Assembly (NCBI RefSeq): GCF_000224145.3
Contig: NC_020166.2
Coordinates: forward strand, 863,111-927,110
DNA from: Ciona intestinalis
Lineage: Eukaryota > Chordata > Ascidiacea > Phlebobranchia > Cionidae
Reading direction: 5' to 3'
Length of the DNA stretch: 64,000 bases
Below the pieces are notes generated by a model that saw nothing but the letters and a program-made list of their open reading frames with translations, searched no databases and was not told where the DNA came from. Shown one piece after another: positions 1 to 12,500 of this stretch (position 1 is the first letter of the stretch; each line of letters starts with the position of its first letter). A program made the position numbers and the translations under genes.

Positions 1-410
1 TTCTTAACGAGCAGAAAATCGTTTAAGATACGAATGTCTGGCCGCAAGAACCCGAAAAGCAAGGTGGTGAAGTATTATTTTTTCTGTTACTTCTTCTACC
101 GAATATTACGTTAATAATATCTTAACAGCGCATTTGGTACGAACATCCTCTGATAGCAGACAAAACTCCGAAACTACATTACGTTTTTGTACCAAATGAG
201 TCGTTTAGATGTTTTTGTTATTTCTGCTACCAGACACAATGAAAATAATCTACAAATGTACAGCACCATTTTCAACTTTCCTGGAGAAATATTACGCCTG
301 TCGTTTAACGGTTATAGTTATGCTTTTAGAGTTCTAACAATAAGTTTTGGCAGGGGAGAACTGATCACAACTGTCGCGTGATAGAGGAAGGGGCTGAGCA
401 GTCGATGTTA

Positions 411-545
411 GTGGGGTAAGTTGGGATAACTTTACTTTATTGTTAAGTTTGTGTAAGGTATATAGTACTGTGGGGCAAGATGGGATAACTATACTTTATA
501 CTTTATTGTTAAGTTTGTGTAAGGTATATAGTACTGTGGGGTAAG
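411..545. repeat. Tandem copies of a MITE terminus
   Basis: The terminus GTGGGGTAAG (or GTGGGGCAAG) recurs at 411, 470 and 536. The copies are separated by similar AT-rich spacers reading TTTATTGTTAAGTTTGTGTAAGG. The spacing is 59 and 66 bases. The third copy leads into a full MITE body. Confidence 0.75.
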
Positions 546-705
546 ATGGGATACCGTATATTCACTGATCGTGTTTTTAACAATTAACAACGCTCGTTTA
601 GAGTCGTAAGGCTACGGTTATATACTTGTATAGATTTTCCTTGTTTACTACCAAATGGGACGAGTAAAGAGAATAAAACCCATCTTACCCAGAGTTACTA
701 TATAT
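533..705 (-). mobile_element. MITE copy, GGGGTAAGATGGGATA subtype
   Basis: It starts TACTGTGGGGTAAGATGG and ends CCATCTTACCC..AGTTACTATA, which are inverted ends. The body carries the family landmarks CTGATCGTGTTTTTAACAATTAAC and TTTACTACCAAATGGGACGAG in the reverse orientation. Confidence 0.7.
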
Positions 706-1084
706 ACCAATTGTTACTTAAAATGTCAAATATAAAGGAAACAGCTGCTGACAGAAAAACAATAATTGGAAATTTTAATTCTAATCTGACTAATAAGACA
801 CAGTCTGGAAAAAATCCATCAACAAAAACGAAGTCATAATTAATAATATGTTTTTTGTTGGGTTTGTCATGTGCAGATGTCTGTGTGTTTTTCTCATTGT
901 TTCTTTTGACTACAGTCTGCTAAATTAAGGTTAAAACATCTGCCAGTTGATTTATCGAACCTTGTTCGGGTTGATGTCATTGCATTGCACACCAAACATT
1001 AAAAATGTAACATTTAAATATACGGTTTAAATTATAAAATAAGATGTTTTCTCCGAGTGAAAAATAGGTTAGTCAAAATAAAAT

Positions 1085-1210
1085 ATAGCAGAGTGGAAAA
1101 AGATGGGACACTTTTTCGTTCTATTTTCTCGTCTCATTTGGAAGTTAAAACGAAGAACATTCAAATAATTATAAAACCGTTTCCTCACGACTCCCATAGA
1201 CGAAAGGGCG
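1085..1210 (+). mobile_element. Truncated MITE copy
   Basis: It matches the left half of the family (AAGATGGGACAC, TCTCGTCTCATTTGG, CCTCACGACTCCCATAGAC). It then diverges, so the right terminus is missing. Confidence 0.65.
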
Positions 1211-1694
1211 TGGCTGTTGAACCTAAACAGGCCTATATAAGGATAGAACACAAAAGTAATAAGTTAGCCCTTGCATGATCCATATATATGATGATATTAA
1301 TATAAACGTATAGCTTTAGAGCAGTGCATTAACTGCATCAATTTATTGTAACGGTCACTCCTTTTATCCAAAGCATTATGTCTTTCTTTTTTATCAATAA
1401 GCGCGTTTTAACAACTGTTGTTTTACCGTTACTACCCGTCTTTTCGCTTTTGTCAACTCTTGTTCTTCGTTATCGTGACCGAAGAGACGAAATAAATTTC
1501 ATTTATTTCACTCAATTATAGAACTCAACTAGTTTTCTAAAATTTTTTTATTACTTCAGGACAACAAACGGGGAATTAGCAGAGAAAGAAACAGTTTTCC
1601 AAAACCTGACACCGACATCAACTGAAGTAGGTGGTGTATTATATTTTACTAAAATAGGGGTGGGAGAAGATGGGTCACTCTTTCTCCCTATATA

Positions 1695-1882
1695 ATAGTA
1701 GGTTGAGGGAAGATAGGACACGTTTTCATTCGATTTCCCCGTCCCATTAGGTAGTAAACAAAGAACACTCAAAGAATTTAAAAAACTTATCCTCACGACT
1801 CCTATAGACCGTTGTTAATTTTTTAAAACACGATCAGGGTGTTTGGGTAATATGCGCTAAAGGTGCCCCACCCTACTATATA
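1695..1882 (+). mobile_element. MITE copy
   Basis: It has inverted ends TAGGTTGAGGGAAGATAGGACAC and GTGCCCCACCCTACTATA, with the internal landmarks GGTAGTAAACAAAGAACA and CACGATCAGG. Confidence 0.7.
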
Positions 1883-1883
1883 C

Positions 1884-2060
1884 GGTGGGGTGGGGGAAGA
1901 TGGGACACTTTTTGGGTCTATTTTTCGTACCATTTAAAAGTAAACAAATAACATTTTTTTCTCACAACTTCCGTAGATCGGCGTTAATTGTTTAAAACGC
2001 GATCAGGATATTTGGATATTATGTGCTAAGGTGTCCCATCTTTCCCCAACCTACTACATG
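1884..2060 (+). mobile_element. MITE copy directly abutting the previous one
   Basis: It has ends GGTGGGGGAAGATGGGACAC and GTGTCCCATCTTTCCCCAACC. It lies one or two bases after the preceding copy, so two members sit tail to head. Confidence 0.7.
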
Positions 2061-2149
2061 AATTAAGGGTACGCCAGGGGTTCCGAAATTTAGGTCAGGG
2101 TTGGCTTATTGCCCCAATACCTAGAAACCTATGTCAATCGGATCCCTGG

Positions 2150-2568
2150 CATCATGGCACAGTGGTTAGCTCACCTGCCTCTGGCCAGAGGTTCGGGGAC
2201 CCCATTACGGGAATTGTGTAACATTGTGCGAATATGTGTCCTTGGGCCAATACGGCATTTAACGGCAATTGCTCCAAACTAAAGGTCCTTATATAGGTTG
2301 TTGTCTGAATTGAAATTTAAGCTTCAAAAATAATAATAATCGCCCACAAAGTCAAACATTCGTGGTAACTCGTGTATACGGTTACTGATGTATGAAAAAG
2401 GTCACCAGTGTTGTAACGATTGTCCTTGCCCCACAAGGCGAAGGTAAATAAGTACATACATGGTAACTCGTAAGCGGGCATGAGGTGTATGAAACAGAAC
2501 ACCCGTGTTGAAATGATTGTCGTTGCACAGTCACACAAAGTCAAAAAAGATACATTCGATCATTCATT
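2150..2568 (+). mobile_element. SINE copy with duplicated tail
   Basis: The tRNA-like head has an A-box-like CAGTGGTTAGCTCACCTG and a B-box-like AGAGGTTCGGGGACC. The family body follows (TGTGTCCTTGGGC, GTAACTCGTAAGCGGGC, GAACACCCGTGTT), ending in CATTCGATCATTCATT. The tail module (GGTAACTCG..) occurs twice. Confidence 0.75.
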
Positions 2569-3225
2569 TATGTTTTATGTTTATCCAGGAAAACCATGAG
2601 GTTCGATTATGAAACTATCCATACTGTGACTCCATTTCATGAGCTTCACTATATTAGAATTGATCAAAGAATCCAAAGATATGTGGGCTTATCTAGCTTT
2701 ACACAAGTCGTATTGTCGCCTATGTAAATACACTGAATCTTGTATTTAAGCTTCATCATCGCTTATTTATCTTCGTGTGTCAGGGAAACTTGGTGCGTTT
2801 AAAAGCATCGCATCGCAAGCCATACATCGTGGCGTTTATTACTCGTGTAGCTCTTGCCAGTTGTTTGGTAGTCGTGTTTTTTATGTTTCGAAGTTTTAAT
2901 GCGGACGTAAAATATCATTCACGGGCTAATGCAGCTTTGGGGCAAATAAACGCTGGGTGTATATTGATCAGGAAACACACGAACAAATTATAAACAATAT
3001 ATAGAAACATCAGAACTTGCTATCTCATACGGTAACGACACAGTTAGCTACAAAATTGTCTAAAATATCGGGGGAGCATTATCTGGGGGTTCCCCGTTAT
3101 ACTGCCACGGTCGAGAGCCGAACTATTGGTTTGTGACGTAATAAAGAGCGCTGTGAGTCTGTTTTATTCCGATATACCGTGGTCGAAAGCGGAACTATTG
3201 GTGTAACGAAGAGTCTTGTTCGAGT

Positions 3226-3770
3226 CTTGGAAAAAACGATAAAGTTTCGGAGGAAAATCGAAAACAAAGTGACCAGGCTTCAGCGAGTATTACAGGTGTT
3301 TTGAACGTGGATAATTTAAATGTTTTATTTGGCATTGAATTCGTAGTTTTTGGTATTGAGTAAAGATCTCCGGCGCCGTGCCAAAGTGGTTAGCGCGCCT
3401 GCTTCTACCCCAGAGGTAATGGGTTCAAGGCTCATTGCTGCTATACCATTGTGGGCATATGTGTCCTTACACAAGGCAAGACACTTAACGGCAATTGCTT
3501 CAAACCAGTGGTTACTAATGGTTGACCAAATTATCAGCAATACATAAAAATATCACCTACAATAAAAGTAACATACTTGGTAACTCGTAATCTGGCACGA
3601 GGTGAATGAAACAGAACACCCGTGTTACAATGACTGTCGTTTTCCGGCCGCGTTAGGATAAAGTAAGTTACATTAATTGATCTGTATCATTACATGTTTT
3701 CACAGCAAATGACATAACAATAAGCCAACAAGCCAAGTGGATGCACTGGAATGACTCTAACGTGGCCAAA
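3226..3770 (+). repeat. Diverged upstream copy of a downstream gene segment
   Basis: 3229-3369 repeats 4290-4425 almost base for base, covering the end of one coding exon, its donor and the intron. After an inserted SINE, 3684-3770 repeats 4424-4510, the next exon. In this copy the first exon has lost one C relative to the downstream copy. The second has diverged to stop-containing sequence. It is most likely a dead partial duplication of the helical-repeat gene at 3932-5473, although use of the first relic exon cannot be excluded. Confidence 0.75.
3370..3678 (+). mobile_element. Full-length SINE with GATCT target duplication
   Basis: It reads from the tRNA-like head (GGTTAGCGCGCCTGC, GGTTCAAGGCTC) to the tail (GGATAAAGTAAGTTACATT). 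It is flanked by GATCT at 3365-3369 and again at 3679-3683. The uninterrupted paralogous site downstream, at about 4419-4430, has a single GATCT. Confidence 0.85.
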
Positions 3771-3931
3771 ATAAAAACATTATTTTTTGTTTGTAAAGTA
3801 ATTTAGTTTACTATATATTCATATTACGCCAAAATATCACGAGTTCTCTATTATATATATCTGACCCAAATCAAAACTTGTATTTTTACATCTCAAACAA
3901 AATTATCGCTAAAACTTGATTTGATCTACAG

Positions 3932-5473
3932 AAGACGCAAAGGCGATTTTGAAAACCGACACTATTAAGAGCAACCAGTTAATTAAAGAGGGATTTAGTT
4001 TTAAAATAGGGTAAGTACATCATGTATACCAAAGTTGTATGTTTATGATTTATGTAAGAAAAACAAGTATTAATAAAACGGTACGTTTACCACGTACAAT
4101 AGAACTTTACAATATTCAAACTGGTGTACAATACCCCTTTCTAAACCTCTGAAATCTAGTGTAGCCTGACATGGTGTTTATTAGTATTGCTTCTATAAAG
4201 TATAAGTGTAGACAATATTTTTTACACAAAGGGAAGCATCAGATGTCCGGGATCCGAAAGAAAACGAACAGAAACAAACTGAAAAGAAAACCGATAAAGT
4301 TTCGGAGGAAAATCCAAAACAAAGTGACCAGGCTTCAGCGAGTATTACAGGTGTTTTGAACGTGGATAATTTAAATGTTTAATTTGGCATTGAATTCGTA
4401 GTTGTTGTTATTGAGTGTAGATCTGTATCTTTACATGTTTTTACAGCAAGTGACATACCAGTGAGCGAACAAGTCAAGACAATGCATTTGGATGACGAAG
4501 ACGTGGCCAAATTGTTTGCTGAAGGTATGGCATATTGCTTTTTGTTTTCCTAAACAGTTTTTTAACATTAAAGTCACATATAAAAGTGTATAAAGCATAT
4601 ACATTTTTCATTAAAAAAATTCTTAATTCCACAGAATTCGCAGAAGAGTCTTGGAAAGTTGAAAGATACGACGAGGCGCGCAAGATGTTCATGCAACTGA
4701 TTGAAACACCTGAACAGACGTCACGTTTTGCCGCTTTGTTGCTAAAACTCTCATTTTGCTGCATAGTGGCTGGTGACGTAGGTGAGGGTGAAAGTTATTT
4801 TCAGCGAGGTGTTAAGATTTTACGGGGAGGACCACAATGTGAACCCAAGTGCGCAGAAGATCTGGCTCTCGTTGCTAAAAGATTTGCTGAACAAAAGTGG
4901 GTGAAATGCAGTCTGTTCCTGATGCAAATATTCGTTGGTCTTATAAAAGGAATTCAAAAGGTGGAGCAGCAGTTGGACCCAAGTAAGAAAGCAGCGATCG
5001 GGTTACTAAATCTTATCACGATATACAAATACGATGATGCGAATCAGTTAGTTGATAAGAAATACTATTACGATGATGCGAATCAGTTAGTTGAAGACTT
5101 AATCTCTTGCTCACGACGAGGTCAGGAAGCTCCTGATGATCAAAACTTGGTTCAATGGATGCTTGTAATGCTCATGTGTATAAATGTATTCCGTATGATC
5201 GGAAAATTCAGTTCTTGTTTGAAATACAGTGAAGAAGCCGAGACGGCCATCGTGCGTTTAAACGATGTTGACGAAAAAACTTTTATGAAAGTTATGCTTT
5301 TATACTCGAGGTTCATGATATCTCGCGAATCGAAGAAATTCGTTGAGGCAAAGCACTTTTTTAGCGAGATGGAGTCAATGCTGCCAAAAATACACGAAAT
5401 TACTGGTACTGAATTAAAAGAAGAAAGCTTACAAATGTTTGAACAAGCGAAACAACTAATTTCACAATTCTAA
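3932..5473 (+). CDS. Helical-repeat (TPR-like) protein, function unknown
   Basis: Four exons join in phase: 3932-4010, 4232-4350, 4447-4524 and 4635-5473 (TAA). The 5' end is incomplete. The first listed exon needs one base from an upstream exon I did not find, so no start codon is assigned. The first 90 or so residues are charged and low-complexity (rich in K, E, Q, D). The last exon encodes about 280 residues of alternating amphipathic helices with an EESWKVERYDEARKMF-like opening, as in TPR or other alpha-solenoid folds. It probably acts as a protein-protein scaffold, but I do not recognise the family. A 39-base in-frame tandem duplication (5030-5055 repeated at 5069-5094) doubles a YDDANQLV motif. 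No membrane segment or signal peptide is visible in the part read. Confidence 0.7.
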
Positions 5474-5654
5474 TATAAAACATGCTGAAATAATATTCTG
5501 TTATCTTTATTACAAGGTCCACAATGTACATCAAAGTATCGTTAACTGTAAAACAACTTTAAGTAATACGTTGGTACTTTATATGTGAAAATATTAGTCA
5601 CATATGCAAAACAAAACGGTTTCAGATTTCATACAGTTGTTTCCTTTAAAAAAT

Positions 5655-5846
5655 CGTTTTACAGTACCTTTTCATTCTGTTTTCTCGTCCTATTTGGTAG
5701 TAAACAAAAGAACATGTAAAAGAATTTTAAATCCGTATCATCACGACTCCCATAGACCATTGTTAATTTTTTAAAACACGTTCAGGATATTTGGATATAA
5801 TGTGCTAAAGGTGTCCCATCTTCCCCCAGCACTCTACTGTATCATT
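5655..5846 (+). mobile_element. MITE copy in probable 3' UTR
   Basis: It has the family body (TCTCGTCCTATTTGGTAGTAAAC, ATCACGACTCCCATAGACC) and the right end GTGTCCCATCTTCCCCC..CTACTGTAT. The left terminus is weak. Confidence 0.7.
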
Positions 5847-5932
5847 ACAATAGTCAAATATTGTTTTATATTAGATGTGTTACGTGTTATATTATTAATT
5901 CTATATTCGACGTCATGTGTTTGTAGTTGTAA

Positions 5933-5938
5933 AATAAA
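5933..5938 (+). terminator. Poly(A) signal AATAAA
   Basis: This AATAAA lies 460 bases after the stop of the helical-repeat gene, beyond a MITE that would sit in its 3' UTR. It is the first canonical signal I see downstream. Confidence 0.5.
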
Positions 5939-6218
5939 GATTACTCACTGGAGGATCAATCCGTGTGATGTACGGTAATATACATTCTTCCGAATCGTGT
6001 AACTAGAGTTAGCATTGCGACAACGGCTTTTATTAAGACAGACATTTAAGCTTCGGCGCAATTTCAAAGTCAAAGCAGATTTAAATGGTAAGAATGCCGT
6101 GGTTAAAGCTGTGAAATAATAATAATGACATATGAGTTGAATCTAAATTTCCATTCAGTTTAATTGCATTGGTTGTGAGAGTCTTGCTGTTGAAATGGAA
6201 GAACAGAATATAGAAGAG

Positions 6219-6450
6219 AACAGTTGAGAAAAGGGTTTCTTCTGCCTTCTTTTTTCAAAAAGAATATAAAGTTCTCTCTTCTTTTTTTCCAAAACAAAAG
6301 AAAGAATAATTTGTTCTATTGTTTTGAGAAAAAATCAGTTCTCTCTTCTTCCTTTTTCTAGGAATAAATCCTTTCAAAATAAAAAGAAAATACATTATCT
6401 CCTACTGTTTTGTAAAAAAAAGTTCTCTTTTTTTCCTTCTTCTAATAAAG
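6219..6450. repeat. Pyrimidine-rich degenerate tandem repeat
   Basis: AGTTCTCTCTTCTT-like units begin near 6270, 6337 and 6421, separated by AAAAGAAAATA-type spacers. The repeat lies between the convergent helical-repeat and TIMELESS genes. It could be part of the TIMELESS 3' UTR. Confidence 0.6.
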
Positions 6451-6508
6451 TGTTATCTTCTCTTGACAACTAGTTAGAGGATATACAAGACCATCAACCA
6501 ACACAATG

Positions 6509-9500
6509 TTATTCATCGTCATCAATAACCAGCCTCCGTTGCTTCTTTTCACTTGGCTGAATTTCCCCTTCACTAAAAATAACAGTGTTTTCAAGTAAAA
6601 AGCACCAGTGATGCACAATAAAAAATATACCTCACATTTTTTTTAAATTTGGGTAATACTAAACACAACCAACATTTAAATTAATTTAGACTTACCAGCT
6701 CTGCTGCTCATATATAGTTATACCGATAACTAAAAACCCCTTTTTATTATTTCTCTCCTTGCAAATTCAAACATAAATTGGGTAAATTAAGTTTTAAAAC
6801 CTGCCGTAGGGCAAACAATGTAAAAGTACATCCTGCTGATTTTGCTACCAGGCATAGTTTAATCTAATGTAGAAATTGATTCTGTGACACAACAATGTAT
6901 TCCATTATGCCAATGTCCACTGAACACAGAGACTTTATTAGAGATCTTCATTTTTCAAAATAATAAAACTTGCATTTTTACACCAAAGGAATAAACTCAT
7001 TAATCTAAAATAAGCCTGATCTAATGCTTCTGAAATAACTTTACTCATCTGAAATCTAACAATAAAACTTGGCCAAAAAACAATAATACCTCTCCGATGA
7101 TGTTGAAGGCATTCGTTGCCTCTTATTGGTTGTTGGTTTCAACTTTAAAATTGAATCTTCGATTTTGATTGGAGACATGGAACCAGGGATCCTCCAATAG
7201 CGTTCCTGAAATTCGGGAAAATGGAAATTTTTACATACATTTTTTCTCTCCTCTGATATAAAAGTGTTAATTCAATTTGTACTTGCTTGAAATAAAATTT
7301 AATAGAAGCCAAATAAGTCTATAATAAGAATCACCCACAAAGTAGCATACTTGGTAACTCGTAAGCTGGCACGAGGTGTATGAACACCTGTGTTTAACGA
7401 CTGTCGTTTCCCAGCCCCCCCGAGGATAAAGTAAGTTACATTCGTGGTAACTCGTAAGCTAGCACGAGGTGTATGAAACAGAACACACGTGTTTAACGAC
7501 TGTCGTTTTCCGGCCACGAAAAGATAAATAAGTTACATTCATCATTCATTTATTCATAATACAAGTTAAAGGTCTTATGTGGCCAGTTCATATACTTGTT
7601 CGTTATCTGGTGGTTGGAGTCCTAACAATTTGAGCAACTTTTTAAAGTGACGATCGTCAAGTGCAGATTCTTGTTCTTCAGTGACGGGCACAAGTGGAAC
7701 TGGTTCAGCTGTCTCTGTGAGTGTTTTAATACAGTGAATATGTATCGATGTATGTATATGACGACACTTGTATTATTAACAGTGATGAAATATGTATACA
7801 ACACTATGATTCTTGAAAAGGGGAATATTGTTTAGCTTTAAACTAAGCTAATAGGTTGTGCGGTAAAACGAGGTGTATAAACCGGAACACCCGTTGTATA
7901 TATACTGTCGTTTTCCAGCCACGCAAGGATAAGTTACATTTATTCGTTCATACATGACATTATTCTATTAGGGAAGGTTCTAAAATGCCAGGGAACCTAA
8001 GACTTAAGCCAAAGTAGGCCCATTACCCCGACACCCAGGGTGATACAACTTCACCAGATGTTAAAGCCGGTTGCTTTCACAAAGTGGGCGACAAGGCTCT
8101 TAATGGTAATGGAGATCTTCCCTTGACAGCTCGGGCAAGGATAGAGCAATGACAATATTATACAAGCAGAGGTGTACAATACTATACAACCCAAAATATT
8201 TACATTCTCCACATGACATTACAGCTTATTTTGCAACAAAGGAATTACGTTATGTTGGTTTTCCCGCCAAGGTTCCCACCCCCATAATTCAGTTTGAAAC
8301 TAAACACCTCAATTTAAATAAAAAAAAAATTAAATAGCTCACCATCATTATTTAAACCACCTCTATCTTCGAGAGCACTTTTCAAACTTGTTTGTATCCA
8401 AGCAACACAATCTTCATCACCATGGTTACAATAGTCTCGGATCAGACTGCTACATCGCTCAGCTGAAACTAAACAAGAAAACTGTAAATAATTATTTTTA
8501 ATTTTGTAAACAAATTTTTTATTATTTTTGTAAAATATGTTTTTTTTAATTTTTCAATGTTTTAACCTGTCTCGTCAACTTCACTGTCGTCATCACTGGA
8601 TAACGCTGAAGGTTCATCTTCGGAATCGCTCCGACCACCTGAGGGAGTTGTGAGTCAAAACTAAAACTTACGTTAAATATTGATAAGTTGCGTTCGCGCC
8701 ATCCCTACCCTTTAAAAAAAAAAAAAAAAACATTGATAAGTTAATGCTGTGGTTTAAATACAATTCTCTTTCAACTGTTTTTTATAAATGTTGCCAATGT
8801 CTAGGTAAAACAGGACCAATTAGCCGGAAAAAATATTTAAGCCTTAGAGCCACAACTTAAATAAAATATTAATGTTTCAAACCAATATGCATTGGTTCAG
8901 CTTGTTTGTTGTTTCTTGGTGTCGTTTTCCTTTTCTTATGAAGCTCTTTTCTGAATAAAAAATAGAAAAAACAAGAATAAGTGAATGTAACTTACTCATT
9001 CTTACATGGCAAGGCACGAAAGTCGTTAAAACGGGTGTTTTGTTTCATACACCTTGTGCCCACTTACAAGTTACCCTGTATGTAACTTTGTGAGTGCCTA
9101 ATTTTTGTTTTTATTTTAATGTATGGCTGAAGTGAAACAACACATAAATAACCACTGGGTTGGAGCTATTACTGTTAAGTGTCTTGCCCAATGACACATA
9201 CGCCCACAATGGTAGCAGCGGCCAACTTCAAATCCACATTTTTTTACTTAGAGCTAACCACTGTATCAGGAATAAAAACACTTAAATATATGAACTTTAA
9301 ACACTAAAAGACATAGATATAGTAAGATGGGGGAAGATGAGACACCTTAATTTCCAAAATATCCTGATCGTGTTTTAAACAATTAACAACGGTCTATGGG
9401 AGTAGTGAGAATACAGTTTTATATTTCTTTAAATGTTCTTTGTTTACTACTAAATGTGGTGAGAAAACAGAATGATAAGGTGTTCCCACCCTGCTGTATG

Positions 9501-12500
9501 TTAGTTTTACAATACTAAAAGTTTAAAGCTGTGGAGATATAAGTCACCTGTCATTGACTAAACCAAGAGCAAGAACTTTATTGATGACAGTTGCACGTGG
9601 TTTCTTGTTACTCATCATCTGTAAAATGTTTCCAATTGGGTCTGGCGGAAAAGATGGATTAATATTAGTTGTTGTAATATTTTAGACAAAATGAAATTGT
9701 GTTTTATATTTGGGGCGCGTTAAAGTCATTTATAAAAATAAATATTGCTAAGTGAAAGTTTGTACACTTTAACTAATTTAATATAACACAGAATTTAATT
9801 TATCTTTTCAATATTAACAGATAAGATTATGTTACTTAGAAAAAAACCAAAAAAGGGGATTCAAGGGCAAAACAATAAAGTTATTTGAATTTTAACAATG
9901 CTATACCATACAGTTTGAGTCAAACATAAAAACATAGGAATATATAGTAAGGATCTGGTGCGACAAAACATAACAGACAAAACCAAGTCCAACCTATCCC
10001 ATGTTTAAACCATTGGCTGGACTTGATTTTTGTCTATTACATTTTCGTCGCACCAGATCCTAACTGTATTTCTTTTCACAAGAATCGTTTAATTCTATGA
10101 GCACCAGATCAGGGTCAGATTCCCAGAATTTATTAGTTGCAGAAATAACAGCATAGAAATAAACATATAATAATAAACGCATAGGAATAAACCAACATAC
10201 CACTAGAGCTTTTAAATTCCTCCACCAATATCTTAAGTTCATTCACATCGTCCTCCCTCCATGCAACTGACTTTGTTCTGTGAAATATTTGAATATTACA
10301 AGATGGAAAAAATTGAGCTTGTAAAAATAAAACGTAAGATATTGATTTTAAAGTTATATCGTGGAAACACTTTAATTCTGTATAAAATTAAAATACAAGA
10401 TCAAAGCATTAACTTTTATTTTATAAAAGTTAAATTAAACAGTCAGAGACAATGTTAAATTAAACAGTCAGAGAAGATGCTGATGTTTGGACATCACCAG
10501 GGATTAAAGTTTGAGATAAAGCAACAAAAAATTATAATGTGATGTATAGAAAATATTTTATAACCCCAATATTTTTGGGTGCAACAGCCACATATTTTAA
10601 CAACTGTTGTTTTACTGTTGATTTCCTTCTTTTCATTCTTAAATAACACTCGCATAAAGGCAGAACTCTTAAATAACACTCGCATAAAGGAAAGCATACT
10701 TTTATTCTATTTTTTCGCCCCATTAGGTAGTAAACAAAAAAACATGCAAAGAATTATAAAACCGCAACCTCACAACTCCGCAACCTCACAATAGACCGTT
10801 GTTAATTGTTAAAAACATGATCACGATATTTGGATATTATGTGCTAAATGTGTCCTGTATTCCCCCACCCTACTATATAGTAACAATATTTTAACCCAAC
10901 TTACCCCTTAGCTTTCTTGAGTTCAGCCATACTTTGAGCAAGACCTTGTCTTACGAGTTGTTTACAAACCTGGAGTCTTGATCTTGAATCATTGCTGATA
11001 TCGGATAATATTCCATCTACTGTATCTGGATATAACAGGATATACCATGAGATAAATGTAACTTGCTTTATTCTAGCGTGGCAGGAAAACGACAGTGGTT
11101 ATAACACAGATGTTCTGTTTCATACACCTGGTGCATGCTTACGAGTTACCATGTAAGCAACTTTGTGGGTGGTTGTTTTGTTTTTTTTTTATGTATGGCT
11201 GATAATTTGAACAACCTATTAGTGACCGCTGGGTTGGAGTAATTGTGTAAGATGGATTACAAACTGTTCAACTTGTAGCATGTTTGTGTTTTAACTATAA
11301 CATACAAGAAATATGAGTCACATACAGAATCTATTCTATGAATGTACACAAACAGATCATTTAGTTTGAACATAAAAGATAAAGAAGCAGACTTACCAAT
11401 ATCTTGGTCCTTGTATTTATGAAACAACTCTGTGAGTTCAGCCACCTCATCGTCGGTCCAAACAACTTTCGCTGATTTTCTGAGAATTAAAATATTAAAT
11501 TAATTATATAGAAAAATGGAAATAAAAACTTTGAATGAATGAATGTAACTTGTAAAAATATATCATTTGCATGGCCGGGCAACAATTGTTAAAACACAGT
11601 TTTGTTTCATACACCTCGTGCCCTAACGAGTTACTACATATATCTTCGTGGGGAATTATTTTTGGGCAGCCATATATTTGTAATATACGGCTGACATTTT
11701 ACGAATTTAGACTTTTATCCCATAACAGAGTGGGAGCAAAAATTAGATTCTGAGTGGGAGCAGCTGCTTAAGTGTCTTATTCAAGGAAACACGTGTATCT
11801 TTGTTGGAATGTAACTTTGTAAATATATAACTTTGTGGAATTTTTATTTTTTACCCACCCCTGCACTGAGGAGAAGGAGCCATATCCTTCTGTGACATCA
11901 TAAACCTCTGCGGCTGATTGTTTCCAGAATAACATCTCCATGAAAAGTGTTGGGTTCCTTGCTGCCACCTCGTGGAACTTTGAAAGCAGCCAACGAGCAA
12001 ACGTGACGAGCTCTTTAGAGGATTTGGTGCTCACTGATGCGTTAACCTGTAACCATAAACAATGGTGTTATTTATGGTACAGGGTGTGCAAGCTATCCTT
12101 AGTATTTTGCAAGGGATACCCATAGTTGTCAAACAAGGAACCTCATTGATTAATGTGGTGAATGCAACATACTTTGGCTCTGCTTTTGATTCTGGGAAAA
12201 GCTGCGTTAGGTGTAAAACTAGGCCACTAATGTCACCCCTGTTTAAAAAGTTGAGGTGCAATGTCATATACATTAACACATCTTATTTCAAAGTTTACCT
12301 TCTGAAACACCCGGAATAAAGAGACATGGAACAGAAGTCCGTACATCTTGAGTGTAAACCCTACTCTGTGGAGCATTTTAACCAAACAGTGATTCACGTG
12401 TTCGTCGTTTTGATCAAATTCCTTGAGTAAACGAACATATTGGACCATGATACGAGAATCCGCAAACCTGGGAGGATGAATGTAACTTATTTACCCTTAT

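Larger units (their letters stand above)
1..3931. other. Repeat-rich stretch without a recognised gene
   Basis: I see no supportable gene here. The stretch holds several MITE copies (about 411-705, 1085-1210, 1695-1882, 1884-2060), two SINE copies (2150-2568 and 3370-3678), and a duplicated relic of the downstream gene (3226-3770). A short open frame at 2775-2993 has a basic start and one hydrophobic stretch, but it has no homology I recognise and no splice partner in phase. Confidence 0.6.

Noticed and set aside
2775-2993. 72-codon frame with basic start and one hydrophobic stretch, possibly a type II membrane protein
   Set aside because: No recognisable similarity, no matching splice partner in phase with the next gene, and located in a repeat-rich stretch.
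3371-3440. tRNA gene suggested by A- and B-box-like motifs (also at 2150 and 22996)
   Set aside because: Each is the head of a SINE. The acceptor stem cannot form, and in the longer copies the family body and tail follow.
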